64,000 nucleotides of DNA from Rhizobium sp. TH135 (lineage in GTDB: Bacteria > Pseudomonadota > Alphaproteobacteria > Rhizobiales > Rhizobiaceae). The first letter of the stretch is position 1; every line of letters starts with the position of its first letter. A model generated the notes under the pieces. It worked only from the letters and a program-made list of their open reading frames with translations, made no database searches and was not told the origin of the DNA. The DNA is taken from positions 421,863 through 485,862 of the forward strand of contig NZ_PKRP01000005.1 in NCBI RefSeq assembly GCF_002855515.1, given 5' to 3'. The position numbers and the translations under genes are program-made. This document shows, one piece after another, positions 39,653 to 49,976 of the stretch.

Positions 39653-40378
39653 TTACGCTGCTTCGCGGAAGCGGTAGCCCACACCGTAAAGGGTTTCAAT
39701 CATGTCGAAGTCGGTATCGACCATCTTGAACTTCTTGCGCAGTCGCTTGATGTGGCTGTCGATGGTCCGGTCGTCGACATAGACCTGCTCATCGTAAGCG
39801 GCATCCATCAGAGCATCGCGGCTCTTCACGACGCCGGGGCGCTGTGCCAGCGAGTGAAGGATCAGGAATTCGGTGACGGTCAGCGTGACCGGATCGCCCT
39901 TCCAGGTGCAGGTGTGGCGCTCCTGATCCATGACCAGCTGGCCACGCTCCAGTGTGCGCGCCTGTTGTTCTGGGCTCCCCTTGGCGGGGCCGCCACCGGC
40001 CGCCAGAGTCTCACGGCTCGCCGAGCGTCGCAGGATCGCCTTGACGCGCTCGACCAGCAGGCGCTGCGAAAACGGCTTGGTGATGAAGTCGTCGGCGCCC
40101 ATCTTCAGGCCAAAGAGTTCGTCGATCTCCTCGTCCTTGGAGGTGAGGAAGATCACCGGAATGTCGGACTTCTGACGCAGGCGGCGCAGGAGCTCCATGC
40201 CGTCCATACGCGGCATCTTGATGTCGAAGATGGCCAGCTGCGGCGGACGGGCGAGAAGACCGTCGAGAGCCGAGGCGCCATCGGTGTAGGTTTCGACCTT
40301 GTAGCCTTCCGCTTCGAGTGCAATCGAAACCGAAGTCAGAATGTTGCGGTCGTCATCCACGAGGGCGATCGTCTGCAT
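39653..40378 (-). CDS. chvI: response regulator ChvI
   Basis: A 241-residue OmpR-type regulator. The receiver domain starts [17 protein letters not shown], with phospho-acceptor D52 in [12 protein letters not shown]. The C-terminal winged helix (about 150-241) ends in [12 protein letters not shown] and GVGYRFREA. It pairs with ChvG, encoded 53 bases downstream. ATG 40378 and ATG 40396 are both preceded by GGAG-type sites; I used the one matching known ChvI proteins. ChvI is known in Agrobacterium to control acid-induced and virulence genes, including pckA. Confidence 0.93.
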   Translation of the reverse strand: MQTIALVDDDRNILTSVSIALEAEGYKVETYTDGASALDGLLARPPQLAIFDIKMPRMDGMELLRRLRQKSDIPVIFLTSKDEEIDELFGLKMGADDFITKPFSQRLLVERVKAILRRSASRETLAAGGGPAKGSPEQQARTLERGQLVMDQERHTCTWKGDPVTLTVTEFLILHSLAQRPGVVKSRDALMDAAYDEQVYVDDRTIDSHIKRLRKKFKMVDTDFDMIETLYGVGYRFREAA

Positions 40379-40717
40379 AGTGTACGTCTCCGTCATCGTT
40401 GCGCTGCTCCTGGTTCGTCCAGCCCAGCTCTGGTTCCATGGCAGTGCGATATGAGGATAAAGGTGGAACAAATTGTGGCAGAGGGGAAGGGGCGTGCCGA
40501 GCAGATTTCGGTCCAACGGCAAATTCGCTCCTCTTATCTCCGTCTTTCGACGTGGAATGGAAGCGGAACTAAACGATTTAAAAAGGCCATTTTCCAGTTT
40601 AAATCGATTAAATAATTGATATCATTATATTTTTTAGAGTACTACCTTGCTTTTCGAGCCGGTGCCGTTTAGTTTTCCCTCATTCAGTTCTGGCCCATGT
40701 GAGAGGAAGGCGCACCC
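40379..40717. promoter_or_regulatory. chvI-pckA divergent control region
   Basis: 339 bases between two divergent genes. The half nearer pckA is AT-rich and contains a perfect 9-bp dyad (CGATTTAAA 40574-40582, TTTAAATCG 40598-40606) and the palindrome TGATATCA at 40617-40624. A weak promoter match (TTGATA 40616-40621, TACTAC 40640-40645, 18 apart) points to pckA. Control of pckA by LacI-family PckR and by ChvI is known in relatives; assigning these sites to either is inference. Confidence 0.55.
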
Positions 40718-42328
40718 ATGGAGGAATTCGGCGTGAGGAACCCGGCTGCGGGTATCGCGGATATCGGCTTGGGGAAGGCCGCCAGCGTTCGCTACAACTT
40801 CCTGGAGGCCGCTCTTTACGAAGAGGCTATCCGTCGCGGCGAGGCCGAGCTTACACCCGATGGTGCGCTGCGCGCACTGACCGGCCAGCACACGGGCCGT
40901 TCCGCCAAGGACAAATTCGTCGTTCGCGATGCAAAGACCGACGACCAGATCTGGTGGGACAACAACAAGCCGATGTCGCCCGAGCATTTCGCCGTGCTGC
41001 ATCAGGACATGCTGGCCCATGCCGAGGGCAGGGACCTCTTCGTGCAGGATCTAATCGGCGGCGCGGATGCAGACAATGCTCTGCTGACTCGTGTCGTGAC
41101 CGAATTCGCTTGGCACTCGCTCTTCATCCGCAACTTGCTGATCCGTCCGGAGCGTGAAGCTTTGGAAGGCTTCCTGCCCAAGTTGACGATCATCGATCTG
41201 CCGAGCTTCCGCGCCGATCCTGCCCGTCATGGCTGCCGCACCGAGACGGTCATCGCTTGCGACCTGACCAACGGCATCGTCCTCATCGGCGGCACGTCCT
41301 ATGCCGGTGAGATGAAGAAGTCGGTCTTCACCGTGCTCAACTATCTCCTGCCGTCCAAGGGCGTCATGCCGATGCATTGCTCGGCCAATGTCGGCCCTGA
41401 TGGCGACGCCGCTGTCTTCTTCGGCCTGTCCGGCACAGGCAAGACCACGCTGTCGGCTGATCCGAAGCGTACCCTGATCGGTGATGACGAACATGGCTGG
41501 GGTGAAAACGGCATCTTCAACTTCGAAGGTGGCTGCTACGCCAAGACCATCCGTCTTTCGGCAGAAGCCGAGCCGGAGATCTTCGCCACGACCAAGCGCT
41601 TCGGCACCGTGCTTGAAAACGTCATTCTGGACGAAAACCGCGTTCCGGATTTCAATGACGGCTCGCTGACGGAAAACACGCGCTGCGCCTATCCGCTGCA
41701 TTTCATTCCGAATGCATCGGAGACCGGTATCGCGCCGCATCCGAAGACGATCATCATGCTGACGGCCGATGCCTTCGGTGTTCTCCCGCCGATCGCCAAG
41801 CTGACGCCAGAACAGGCCATGTACCACTTCCTGTCCGGCTACACGGCAAAGGTAGCCGGAACCGAAAAGGGCGTCACCGAACCGGAAGCGACCTTCTCGA
41901 CCTGCTTCGGCGCCCCCTTCATGCCGCGTCACCCGACGGAATACGGTAACCTGCTTCGCGATCTGATCGCACGTCACGAGGTCGATTGCTGGCTGGTGAA
42001 CACCGGCTGGACCGGCGGCGCTTATGGCACGGGGAACCGCATGCCGATCAAGGCGACCCGTGCGCTTTTGACGGCGGCTCTCACTGGTGAGCTGAAAAAG
42101 GTCGAGATGCGCACCGATGCAAACTTCGGCTTCGCCGTTCCGGTCGCCGTCGGTGGCGTCGACACGAAGATCCTCGACCCACGCTCAACCTGGGCCGACG
42201 GCGTCGCCTACGACGCGCAGGCCAAGAAGCTGGTCGGCATGTTCATCGACAACTTCGCCAAGTTCGAAGCCCATGTCGATGGCAAGGTCCGCGACGCAGC
42301 CCCGGGCATTCGTCTCGCGGCCGAGTAA
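40718..42328 (+). CDS. pckA: phosphoenolpyruvate carboxykinase (ATP)
   Basis: A 536-residue enzyme that converts oxaloacetate to PEP, the entry to gluconeogenesis. GRSAKDKF at 60-67 and the kinase P-loop [14 protein letters not shown] at 236-249 are characteristic, as is [10 protein letters not shown] following [10 protein letters not shown]. It is divergent from chvI, as in Agrobacterium, where PckA is acid-induced through ChvGI. A strong terminator follows. Confidence 0.97.
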   Translation: MEEFGVRNPAAGIADIGLGKAASVRYNFLEAALYEEAIRRGEAELTPDGALRALTGQHTGRSAKDKFVVRDAKTDDQIWWDNNKPMSPEHFAVLHQDMLAHAEGRDLFVQDLIGGADADNALLTRVVTEFAWHSLFIRNLLIRPEREALEGFLPKLTIIDLPSFRADPARHGCRTETVIACDLTNGIVLIGGTSYAGEMKKSVFTVLNYLLPSKGVMPMHCSANVGPDGDAAVFFGLSGTGKTTLSADPKRTLIGDDEHGWGENGIFNFEGGCYAKTIRLSAEAEPEIFATTKRFGTVLENVILDENRVPDFNDGSLTENTRCAYPLHFIPNASETGIAPHPKTIIMLTADAFGVLPPIAKLTPEQAMYHFLSGYTAKVAGTEKGVTEPEATFSTCFGAPFMPRHPTEYGNLLRDLIARHEVDCWLVNTGWTGGAYGTGNRMPIKATRALLTAALTGELKKVEMRTDANFGFAVPVAVGGVDTKILDPRSTWADGVAYDAQAKKLVGMFIDNFAKFEAHVDGKVRDAAPGIRLAAE

Positions 42329-42348
42329 TCTGCTGATTTGACGACCAT

Positions 42349-42380
42349 GAAGAGGCCCGGCATGTTTGCCGGGCCTCTTC
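42349..42380 (+). terminator. hairpin terminator after pckA
   Basis: A perfect 14-bp stem: GAAGAGGCCCGGCA (42349-42362) pairs with 42367-42380 around a TGTT loop, 20 bases after the stop. The T tract is weak (TGCTTCC). Confidence 0.75.
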
Positions 42381-42443
42381 TGCTTCCGGCTTGCCTTTGA
42401 AGTCTTTGCGGCCGATATGGGAGCCGAGAAAGAGACCGATGAC

Positions 42444-42878
42444 ATGGCAAGCGAACCGCTAGAGATCAACAACCGCATTACGATCGCCGGCTGGGAGCTG
42501 ACGGAACAATTCGTGCTGGCCGGCGGCCCGGGCGGCCAGAACGTCAACAAGGTCTCGACCGCCGTTCAGCTCTTTTTCAATCTGCTCGGATCGCCCGCGC
42601 TGAATGATCGCGTGAAGCAGAACGCCGCCAAGCTCGCCGGCAAACGCCTGTCCAAAGAAGGCGTGCTGATGATCGAGGCGAGCCGCTTCCGCAGCCAGGA
42701 CCGTAATCGCGAAGACGCGCGCGACCGCCTGAAGGAGCTGCTGCTTGAAGCGGCCAAGCCACCACCGCCGCCCCGCAAGAAGACCAAGCCCACCAAGGGT
42801 TCGATCGAACGGCGCCTCAAGGCCAAGTCCGGACGTTCGGATGTGAAGAAGATGCGCGGCAAGCCGGCGGGAGATTGA
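42444..42878 (+). CDS. arfB: alternative ribosome-rescue factor ArfB (YaeJ-like peptidyl-tRNA hydrolase)
   Basis: A 144-residue codon-independent release factor that frees stalled ribosomes. The catalytic GGQ is at 30-32 in AGGPGGQNVNKVSTAVQL. After about residue 105 comes a basic, proline- and lysine-rich tail (KPPPPPRKKTKPTKG), which in ArfB enters the mRNA channel. The short length excludes RF1 and RF2. ATG 42444 fits the family; an upstream in-frame ATG at 42417 is possible. It ends two bases before alkB. Confidence 0.93.
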   Translation: MASEPLEINNRITIAGWELTEQFVLAGGPGGQNVNKVSTAVQLFFNLLGSPALNDRVKQNAAKLAGKRLSKEGVLMIEASRFRSQDRNREDARDRLKELLLEAAKPPPPPRKKTKPTKGSIERRLKAKSGRSDVKKMRGKPAGD

Positions 42879-42880
42879 GC

Positions 42881-43510
42881 ATGGCTGAAACGAAAGCCGA
42901 GATCAGCCTCCAATCCGGTCTTCGTTATCTCCCGGGCCGCCTGTCACGGGCCGAGCAGGAAGAGCTGGTCGATATCATTCGCGGGGTTGTGGTCGAGGCG
43001 CCGCTCTATGTTCCTGTCATGCCCGGCTCAGGCCGCCCCATGTCGGTGCGCATGACGAATTGCGGCCCGCTTGGTTGGGTCACCGACAAGGAGAGGGGTT
43101 ATCGTTACCAGCCGTCTCATCCGCTAACGGGCAAACCCTGGCCCGACATCCCGCAGGTTTTGCTTGACCTATGGCGCGAGCTCTCAGGCTATCCCAAAGA
43201 TCCCGAAGCATGCCTCGTCAATTTCTATGCCGATGACGCCAAGATGGGCCTGCACCAGGATCGAGATGAAACCGACTTGTCGGCCCCGGTCCTCTCGATT
43301 TCGCTTGGAAACACCTGCCTGTTCCGCATCGGCGGTCTATCCCGCACTGACCGGACGAAATCCTTGAAGCTGGATAGCGGCGATCTTTTCATCCTCGGTG
43401 GCGAAGGTCGACTGTGCTTCCATGGCGTCGACCGCATCTATCCCGGAACCTCGACCCTTCTGAAATCCGGCGGCCGCATCAACCTGACGCTTCGTCGGGT
43501 CAACCCATAG
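42881..43510 (+). CDS. alkB: AlkB-type DNA dioxygenase
   Basis: A 209-residue Fe(II)/2-oxoglutarate dioxygenase that removes alkyl groups from DNA bases by oxidation. The iron ligands are H125 and D127 (GLHQDRDE) and H181 (CFHGVDR). The 2-oxoglutarate-binding arginines are in RINLTLRR at 199-206. ATG 42881 begins two bases after the arfB stop, so the genes are probably co-transcribed. It converges on coaA with 15 bases between. Confidence 0.94.
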   Translation: MAETKAEISLQSGLRYLPGRLSRAEQEELVDIIRGVVVEAPLYVPVMPGSGRPMSVRMTNCGPLGWVTDKERGYRYQPSHPLTGKPWPDIPQVLLDLWRELSGYPKDPEACLVNFYADDAKMGLHQDRDETDLSAPVLSISLGNTCLFRIGGLSRTDRTKSLKLDSGDLFILGGEGRLCFHGVDRIYPGTSTLLKSGGRINLTLRRVNP

Positions 43511-43525
43511 CCGGCGATCGATCGC

Positions 43526-44521
43526 TTACAGTTTTCTGAGCGCCACTGTCTCGACGAGGTGGTTATCACCCTTACGCAGGATCAGATCAGCCCGCGGACG
43601 CGTCGGCAGGATGTTTTCCCTGAGGTTCTTCAGGTTGATGTTCGCCCAGAGCCCCTCGGCGATCTCCTTGGCTTCATCCTCGCTGATCGTCGCATAGCGA
43701 TGGAAGTAGGAGTTCGGATCGCGGAAGGCGGTCTGCCGGAGCTTCATGAAGCGTTCGACATACCAGCGATGGATCGCGTTCTCGTCGGCGTCGATATAGA
43801 TCGAGAAGTCGAAGAAGTCCGAGACCATCGGCACGATCTTGCCGTCGGCCGGCAGATTGCGCGACTGCAGAACGTTGATCCCCTCGAAGATCAGGATATC
43901 GGGCCGGTCGATCACCCGGTGCTCATTCGGCAGCACGTCATAGGTCAGATGCGAATAGCTGGGCGCCTTGACGTTCGGCAGTCCGGCCTTGATCGCCGAC
44001 AGGAAGCGCAACAGCGCCCCGATGTCGTAGCTTTCCGGGAAACCCTTGCGGTTCAGGATACCGTTCTTCACCAGATGAGCGTTCGGATAGAGAAAGCCAT
44101 CGGTGGTGACTAGATCGACCTTCGGGCTCGACGGCCAGCGGGCAAGCAATTCCTTGAGGATACGCGCTGTCGTCGACTTGCCCACCGCCACCGACCCGGC
44201 AATGCCGATGACGAAGGGTGTCTTGAACACATCCGACATGCTGAGGAAACGGTTGCGCTGTTCGAACAGCAGCTGCGAGGATTCAACATGCGACGACAAG
44301 AGGCGCGACAGCGAAAGATAGATCCGGCGGACCTCATCAAGGTCGATCGGGTCGTCGATCGAGCGCAGCCGCTTAACTTCATCAGCCGTCAGCGTCAGTG
44401 GCGTATCGGCGCGGAAATGCGCCCATTCCTCGCTGTCGAAGAAGAGATAGGGAGAATAGCCGTTCGCCTGGAAATGGTCGAGGACGTCTGGCGTTTCGGG
44501 GTCCCGCATAGCTATCGTCAT
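43526..44521 (-). CDS. coaA: type I pantothenate kinase
   Basis: A 331-residue kinase that starts coenzyme A synthesis. The P-loop [15 protein letters not shown] is at 106-120, and [16 protein letters not shown] and [21 protein letters not shown] are typical of bacterial CoaA. The start overlaps the hisE stop by four bases (ATGA). It complements coaE at 6052, giving the first and last steps of CoA synthesis in one window. Confidence 0.96.
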   Translation of the reverse strand: MTIAMRDPETPDVLDHFQANGYSPYLFFDSEEWAHFRADTPLTLTADEVKRLRSIDDPIDLDEVRRIYLSLSRLLSSHVESSQLLFEQRNRFLSMSDVFKTPFVIGIAGSVAVGKSTTARILKELLARWPSSPKVDLVTTDGFLYPNAHLVKNGILNRKGFPESYDIGALLRFLSAIKAGLPNVKAPSYSHLTYDVLPNEHRVIDRPDILIFEGINVLQSRNLPADGKIVPMVSDFFDFSIYIDADENAIHRWYVERFMKLRQTAFRDPNSYFHRYATISEDEAKEIAEGLWANINLKNLRENILPTRPRADLILRKGDNHLVETVALRKL

Positions 44522-44841
44522 GGATCCTGCCGACTGGCCTTCTCATTCAGGCCCGTCTGAGCGGTCCGACGCTCAAGTTCCTGCATCACTGCTTGTAAAG
44601 GGATGTCCGCAATTTTCAATACGACCATCAGGTGATAGAGCAGGTCGGCGCTCTCGTAGACAAGGTTTTCGCGATCGTCCTTGACCGCAGCCATCACCGC
44701 CTCAATCGCCTCTTCTCCTAGCTTCTTTGCAGCCTTGCCCTGACCGCCTGCCACGAGTTTGGCCGTCCAAGATTGGCTCGGATCCGCCTGAGCGCGGCTG
44801 GCGACGATGGCCTCCAGATCGGCGAGGGTGAACTTGCTCAT
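44518..44841 (-). CDS. hisE: phosphoribosyl-ATP pyrophosphatase
   Basis: A 107-residue enzyme for the second step of histidine synthesis. The MazG-like motif [34 protein letters not shown] holds the metal-binding acidic residues. ATG 44841 ([13 protein letters not shown]) is the family start. It follows hisF by 16 bases. Confidence 0.95.
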   Translation of the reverse strand: MSKFTLADLEAIVASRAQADPSQSWTAKLVAGGQGKAAKKLGEEAIEAVMAAVKDDRENLVYESADLLYHLMVVLKIADIPLQAVMQELERRTAQTGLNEKASRQDP

Positions 44842-44857
44842 GCCAAGCCTTTCCGCG

Positions 44858-45634
44858 TCAGTCGAGACGCATGGCGATGCCGGCTGCGGCCATATGGGCC
44901 TTTGCCTCTGCAATCGAATAGGTGCCGAAATGGAAGATCGAGGCAGCGAGAACCGCAGTCGCATGCCCATCGCGAATACCCGCGACCAGATCATCGAGAT
45001 TGCCGACGCCGCCGGAGGCGATGACGGGCACGCGAACGCTGTCCGCGATCATGCGGGTGAGGCCGATGTCATAGCCGCTCTTGGTGCCGTCGCGGTCCAT
45101 GGACGTGACCAGCAGTTCACCGGCGCCGCGCTCGACCATCTTGATTGCGAATTCGACCGCATCGATCCCGGTCGGCTGGCGACCACCATGGGTGAATATT
45201 TCCCAGCGATCTGTCTCGCCGGCTAAGGAAACCCTCTTCGCGTCGATCGACACGACGATACACTGGTTGCCGAACTTGTCGGCGGCTTCTGCCACAAAAT
45301 CGGGGTTCTTCACCGCTGCCGAATTGATCGACACCTTGTCGGCGCCGCAGAGCAGCAGCTTGCGGATATCGGCGACGGCGCGAACACCACCGCCGACCGT
45401 CAGCGGCATGAAGCAATGATCGGCCGTCTGGGCAACCACGTCGAAGATCGTGTCGCGGTTGTCGGAGGATGCGGTGATGTCGAGAAAGCAGAGTTCGTCG
45501 GCGCCGGCAGCGTCATAGGCCTTGGCAGCCTCGACCGGGTCACCGGCATCGATGAGATCGACGAAGTTGACGCCCTTGACGACGCGGCCGTCCTTGACGT
45601 CGAGGCAGGGGATCACGCGGGCCTTGAGTGTCAT
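44858..45634 (-). CDS. hisF: imidazole glycerol phosphate synthase subunit HisF
   Basis: A 258-residue cyclase subunit, a (beta/alpha)8 barrel. The N-terminal [22 protein letters not shown] carries the catalytic aspartate, and the second is in [16 protein letters not shown]. With HisH it makes IGP and AICAR. It lies in hisB-H-A-F-E order, ten bases after hisA. Confidence 0.97.
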   Translation of the reverse strand: MTLKARVIPCLDVKDGRVVKGVNFVDLIDAGDPVEAAKAYDAAGADELCFLDITASSDNRDTIFDVVAQTADHCFMPLTVGGGVRAVADIRKLLLCGADKVSINSAAVKNPDFVAEAADKFGNQCIVVSIDAKRVSLAGETDRWEIFTHGGRQPTGIDAVEFAIKMVERGAGELLVTSMDRDGTKSGYDIGLTRMIADSVRVPVIASGGVGNLDDLVAGIRDGHATAVLAASIFHFGTYSIAEAKAHMAAAGIAMRLD

Positions 45635-45644
45635 GGTCTTGTCC

Positions 45645-46379
45645 TCAGCCTCTCGCAGCCTTGATCAGCGCGAGCGCCTCTGCAGGGTCAATACGCCCAT
45701 CATAAAGCGCGCGACCGGAAATCGCACCTTCGAGCTTCCCAGCATCGGGTTCGAGCATGCGCTTGATGTCTTCGATCGAGGCGAGGCCGCCCGATGCGAT
45801 CACGGGGATCGGAACGGCTTGGGCCAGTTCCAGCGTCGAAGCCCAGTTGATACCGGTCAGGATCCCGTCACGGTCGATATCGGTATAGATGATCGCCGCA
45901 ACGCCGGCGCCTTCGAAACGCTGTGCAAGTTCGATCACGCCAAGTTCGGAGGCTTCAGCCCAGCCTTCGACAGCAACCTTGCCGCCCTTCGCGTCGATGC
46001 CGACGGCGACCTTACCGGGGAAGCGCTTGCAGGCTTCTATGACGAGCGCCGGATCACGCACGGCGACCGTACCGAGGATGACGCGTGACAACCCGCGCGA
46101 CAGCCAGCTCTCGATATGGTCGAGCGTGCGGATGCCACCACCCAGCTGCACCGGGTTCTTCGTCGCCTTCAGGATCGCATCGACGGCCGCGCCATTGACG
46201 CTTTCACCGGCAAAGGCGCCGTTGAGATCGACGACATGCAGCCATTCGAAGCCCTGGTCTTCGAAGGCGCGCGCCTGTGCGGCCGGATCTGGATTGTAGA
46301 CGGTCGCCTGCTCCATGTCGCCCAGCTTGAGGCGAACGCACTGGCCGTCCTTGAGGTCGATGGCGGGAAAAAGGATCAT
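45645..46379 (-). CDS. hisA: phosphoribosyl isomerase HisA
   Basis: A 244-residue (beta/alpha)8 isomerase (ProFAR to PRFAR). [21 protein letters not shown] at the start and [15 protein letters not shown] at mid-protein carry the paired catalytic aspartates. It lies between hisH and hisF in the histidine operon. Confidence 0.97.
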   Translation of the reverse strand: MILFPAIDLKDGQCVRLKLGDMEQATVYNPDPAAQARAFEDQGFEWLHVVDLNGAFAGESVNGAAVDAILKATKNPVQLGGGIRTLDHIESWLSRGLSRVILGTVAVRDPALVIEACKRFPGKVAVGIDAKGGKVAVEGWAEASELGVIELAQRFEGAGVAAIIYTDIDRDGILTGINWASTLELAQAVPIPVIASGGLASIEDIKRMLEPDAGKLEGAISGRALYDGRIDPAEALALIKAARG

Positions 46380-46396
46380 GGGAGTATCCGTGCCCT

Positions 46397-47047
46397 TCAG
46401 GGCGTCCAGGTCAGGAAATTGGCGATGAGCTTCAGGCCGAGTGCCTGGCTCTTCTCGGGATGGAATTGCGCACCCACCATGTTGTCGCGCCCGACTAAGG
46501 CGGTCATCGCGCCACCGTAATCGGTCGTCGCGATGACATCCTCGGGCTTGCGCGCAGCCAGGTGATAGGAATGCACGAAATAGGCGTGCAGCCCGTCCGG
46601 TCCCGTCGGAATGCCGTCGAACAACGAATGCGGCCGGTTGAGCGTCAGCGTATTCCAGCCGATCTGCGGGATCTTGAGGGACGGGTCCGACGGCGTCATC
46701 TCGACGACATCCCCTTCGATCCAGCCGAAGCCGTCGGTCACGGTCTTCTCGAGCCCGCGCGACGACATCAGCTGCATGCCGACGCAGATACCGAAGAAGG
46801 GACGGCCCTTCTTCTCGACGACGTCAGCGATGGCGTCATGCATACCGGGAACGGCATCAAGCCCCTTGCGGCAGTCGGCATAGGCACCAACACCCGGAAG
46901 TACGATCCGGTCGGCGGTGGCGACCCGCTCCGCCTTGTCGGTGAGCTCGATCTCGGCATCAAGGCCGGCCTCGCGGGCGGCCCGTTCAAAGGCCTTGGTG
47001 GCCGAGCGCAGATTGCCCGAGCCGTAGTCGATGATAGCTACACGCAT
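46397..47047 (-). CDS. hisH: imidazole glycerol phosphate synthase subunit HisH
   Basis: A 216-residue class I glutamine amidotransferase that supplies ammonia to HisF. The nucleophile cysteine is in [11 protein letters not shown], and the His-Glu pair is in [10 protein letters not shown] near the C-terminus. [15 protein letters not shown] is the typical start. It lies 86 bases downstream of hisB. Confidence 0.97.
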   Translation of the reverse strand: MRVAIIDYGSGNLRSATKAFERAAREAGLDAEIELTDKAERVATADRIVLPGVGAYADCRKGLDAVPGMHDAIADVVEKKGRPFFGICVGMQLMSSRGLEKTVTDGFGWIEGDVVEMTPSDPSLKIPQIGWNTLTLNRPHSLFDGIPTGPDGLHAYFVHSYHLAARKPEDVIATTDYGGAMTALVGRDNMVGAQFHPEKSQALGLKLIANFLTWTP

Positions 47048-47133
47048 GTTGTCCAGTCCTTTCTGCTCTACGGTTCGGCTTCAACGTCCGAACCGGAGCA
47101 AGGTGGCAGTTTCCCCCGTGGGGGAGATACCCC

Positions 47134-47730
47134 TTAAACCAGGGTGCCCTTGGTGGAGGGGATACGGTTTGCCTGTCGCGGATCGACTTCGGTTGCTGTC
47201 CGAAGCGCGCGCGCGACCGCCTTGAAGCAGGTCTCGGCGATATGGTGGTTGTTCGCGCCGTAATGGTTCAGCACATGCAGCGTGATCCCGGCGTTCTGGG
47301 CGAGAGCCTGGAAGAATTCGCGCACCAGCTCGGTGTCGAAGGTGCCGATCTTCGGGGCGCTGAAAGCGACGTTCCAGACCAGGAACGGACGACCGGAGAC
47401 GTCGATGGCCGCCTTCGTCATCGTCTCGTCCATGGCGAGGTCGATCGACGCATAGCGCGTGATACCCTTGCGGTCGCCCAGCGCCTTGGAAATCGCCTGG
47501 CCGAGCGCAATGCCCGTGTCTTCGACGGTGTGGTGGTCGTCGATATGCAGGTCGCCCTTCACATCGATGTCCATGTCGATCAGCGAGTGGCGGCAGAGCT
47601 GGTCGAGCATATGGTCGAAGAAGCCCACGCCCGTCGAAATCTTGCCCGTGCCGGTGCCGTCGATGTGGACGGAAACCGAGACCGAGGTTTCGTTGGTCTT
47701 GCGGGAAACTTCGCCTTTACGCTCTGCCAT
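47134..47730 (-). CDS. hisB: imidazoleglycerol-phosphate dehydratase
   Basis: A 198-residue dehydratase. The metal-binding histidine clusters are [21 protein letters not shown] and [12 protein letters not shown]. It is the single-function form, without the phosphatase domain found in E. coli HisB. ATG 47730 is used. It is the first gene of the histidine cluster and is divergent from hslV. Confidence 0.96.
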   Translation of the reverse strand: MAERKGEVSRKTNETSVSVSVHIDGTGTGKISTGVGFFDHMLDQLCRHSLIDMDIDVKGDLHIDDHHTVEDTGIALGQAISKALGDRKGITRYASIDLAMDETMTKAAIDVSGRPFLVWNVAFSAPKIGTFDTELVREFFQALAQNAGITLHVLNHYGANNHHIAETCFKAVARALRTATEVDPRQANRIPSTKGTLV

Positions 47731-47929
47731 TTGGCTGCTCCATGAGGATCTCGGCCCTCCCATAACAGCAGGGCGGTAAAATATCCAGAAGTTACATTGC
47801 GCTGCCGCAAGGCGGCGTCAGAGCTTTTGCCGCAGATTGCAATCGTCGAAAGCCCACTTACATAGGAACCGACAAACCGGGCCTGACAGCCCGCTCCACA
47901 AGGCCCGCAAGTCGGGTGACAGGTGACTG

Positions 47930-48457
47930 ATGACAACGATTATTACCGTACGCAAGGACGGCAAGGTGGTGATGGCCGGTGACGGACAGGTGAGCCTTGG
48001 CCAGACCGTGATGAAGGGCAACGCCCGCAAGGTCCGCCGCATCGGCAAGGGCGGCGACGTGATCGCAGGCTTCGCCGGCGCGACTGCCGATGCCTTCACC
48101 CTGCTTGATCGTCTCGAAAAGAAACTCGAGCAATATCCCGGCCAGCTGATGCGCGCCGCCGTCGAGCTCGCCAAGGACTGGCGCACCGACAAGTATCTGC
48201 GCAATCTCGAAGCGATGATGCTGGTTGCCGACAAGTCGATTACACTGGCGATCACCGGCAATGGCGACGTGCTTGAGCCCGAGCACGGCACGATCGCGAT
48301 CGGCTCTGGCGGCAACTATGCCTATGCCGCTGCACGCGCCCTCATGGATACCGATCGCTCGGCAGAGGATATTGCCAGGCGCGCTTTGACGATCGCCGGC
48401 GAGATTTGCGTATACACCAACAACAACATGGTGGTCGAAACCCTCGACGCCGACTAA
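47930..48457 (+). CDS. hslV: ATP-dependent protease proteolytic subunit HslV
   Basis: A 175-residue proteasome-like peptidase. After removal of Met1 the catalytic nucleophile is T2 ([22 protein letters not shown]). GNARKVRRI and the C-terminal [11 protein letters not shown] are also family features. It forms a double hexamer capped by HslU. A heat-shock promoter would be expected in the 199-base gap before it, but I could not find a convincing one. Confidence 0.97.
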   Translation: MTTIITVRKDGKVVMAGDGQVSLGQTVMKGNARKVRRIGKGGDVIAGFAGATADAFTLLDRLEKKLEQYPGQLMRAAVELAKDWRTDKYLRNLEAMMLVADKSITLAITGNGDVLEPEHGTIAIGSGGNYAYAAARALMDTDRSAEDIARRALTIAGEICVYTNNNMVVETLDAD

Positions 48458-48526
48458 CGGCTGCCGAAAAAGTCCCACCGCAAGCGACGATGCGCGGTTC
48501 CGCGGCATCGTGAGGAGCAACTCGAA

Positions 48527-49834
48527 ATGACCAATTTTTCTCCGCGCGAGATCGTCTCCGAGCTCGACCGCCACATCATCGGCCAGCATGACGCGAAGCG
48601 CGCCGTGGCAATCGCACTGCGAAACCGGTGGCGTCGCCAGCAGCTTTCCGAAGACCTCCGCGACGAGGTCATGCCGAAGAACATCCTGATGATCGGGCCG
48701 ACCGGTGTCGGCAAGACGGAAATCTCCCGCCGCCTCGCCAAGCTCGCTGGCGCGCCCTTCATCAAGGTCGAGGCCACCAAGTTCACCGAAGTCGGCTATG
48801 TCGGCCGTGACGTTGAGCAGATCATCCGCGATCTGGTCGAGATCGGTATTGCGCTGATCCGCGACAAGAAGCGTCTGGAAGTGCAGGCCAAGGCCCACCA
48901 GCTGGCCGAAGAGCGCGTCCTCGATGCTCTGGTCGGCGCGACCGCGTCTCCTGCCACACGGGACAGCTTCCGCAAGAAGCTCCGCAACGGCGAGCTCGAC
49001 GACAAGGAAATCGATATCGAGGTCGCCGACAGTGGGTCTGGCGCGCCCGGCTTCGAAGTTCCCGGCATGCCCGGTGCCAATATCGGCATCCTCAACCTGT
49101 CCGAAATGTTTGGCAAGGCCATGGGCAACCGCACCAAGAAGGTCCGGACCACAGTGAAGGCATCGTATGCCGACCTGATTCGTGACGAGTCGGACAAGTT
49201 GATCGACAACGAAGTCATCCAGCGGGAGGCGCTTCGTTCAGTCGAGAATGACGGCATCGTCTTCCTCGACGAAATCGACAAGATCGCCGCCCGCGAAGGC
49301 GCCATGGGCGCCGGCGTGTCGCGTGAAGGCGTACAGCGCGACTTGCTTCCGCTCGTCGAAGGCACGACCGTTGCGACCAAGTATGGGCCGGTGAAGACCG
49401 ATCACATTCTCTTTATCGCGTCGGGAGCGTTCCACGTCTCCAAGCCCTCAGACCTTCTGCCGGAACTCCAGGGCCGGCTGCCGATCCGGGTCGAGCTAAA
49501 GCCGCTGACCAAGGAAGACTTCCGCCGAATCCTGACCGAGACCGAAGCGAGCCTGATCCGCCAGTACAAGGCGCTGATGGCGACCGAAGAGCTCAACCTC
49601 GATTTCACCGAGGATGCGATCGATGCGCTCGCCGATGTCGCGGTTCAGCTCAACGAAACCGTCGAGAACATCGGTGCCCGTCGCCTGCAGACGGTCATGG
49701 AGCGGGTCCTCGATGAGATCTCCTTCCACGCACCGGATCGTGGCGGCTCGGCTGTGATGATCGACTCGGCTTATGTTCAGCAGCATGTCGGCGATCTCGC
49801 CGCCAATACGGACTTGAGCCGCTACATCCTGTGA
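48527..49834 (+). CDS. hslU: ATP-dependent unfoldase HslU
   Basis: A 435-residue AAA+ ATPase that unfolds substrates for HslV. Walker A is GPTGVGKT at 57-64, Walker B is [12 protein letters not shown], and the I-domain lies between. The ATG is preceded by GAGGAG. It starts 69 bases after hslV. The C-terminal SRYIL end, which docks into HslV, is present. Confidence 0.97.
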   Translation: MTNFSPREIVSELDRHIIGQHDAKRAVAIALRNRWRRQQLSEDLRDEVMPKNILMIGPTGVGKTEISRRLAKLAGAPFIKVEATKFTEVGYVGRDVEQIIRDLVEIGIALIRDKKRLEVQAKAHQLAEERVLDALVGATASPATRDSFRKKLRNGELDDKEIDIEVADSGSGAPGFEVPGMPGANIGILNLSEMFGKAMGNRTKKVRTTVKASYADLIRDESDKLIDNEVIQREALRSVENDGIVFLDEIDKIAAREGAMGAGVSREGVQRDLLPLVEGTTVATKYGPVKTDHILFIASGAFHVSKPSDLLPELQGRLPIRVELKPLTKEDFRRILTETEASLIRQYKALMATEELNLDFTEDAIDALADVAVQLNETVENIGARRLQTVMERVLDEISFHAPDRGGSAVMIDSAYVQQHVGDLAANTDLSRYIL

Positions 49835-49847
49835 TCTTTGTGCATCT

Positions 49848-49895
49848 ATGGGTCGCTTTCACCCCGGGCGTGCCGGGAAAGTGAAAGCGCCCCAT
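49848..49895. repeat. long palindromic hairpin downstream of hslU
   Basis: ATGGGTCGCTTTCAC (49848-49862) and GTGAAAGCGCCCCAT (49881-49895) are inverted copies with one mismatch. Inside is a second stem, CCCGG (49863-49867) with CCGGG (49873-49877). No T tract follows. It begins 14 bases after the hslU stop and resembles the intergenic palindromic repeats of rhizobia. Confidence 0.7.
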
Positions 49896-49976
49896 ATCGA
49901 CAATACAGGCAGGCCTTATGTAAGGAGTGCCGCTGTCGGGTCGGCCACCATGCGTCGCCAATCCGTTCAAGGACAC

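Noticed and set aside
47731..47929. RpoH heat-shock promoter for hslVU
   Set aside because: One would be expected, but no pair of CTTGAA-like and CCCCAT-like boxes at proper spacing was convincing.
49848..49976. Longer N-terminus for the DUF1402 protein starting within the hslU-distal hairpin
   Set aside because: The extension is encoded by the palindrome itself, lacks a ribosome-binding site, and would place the signal peptide internally.
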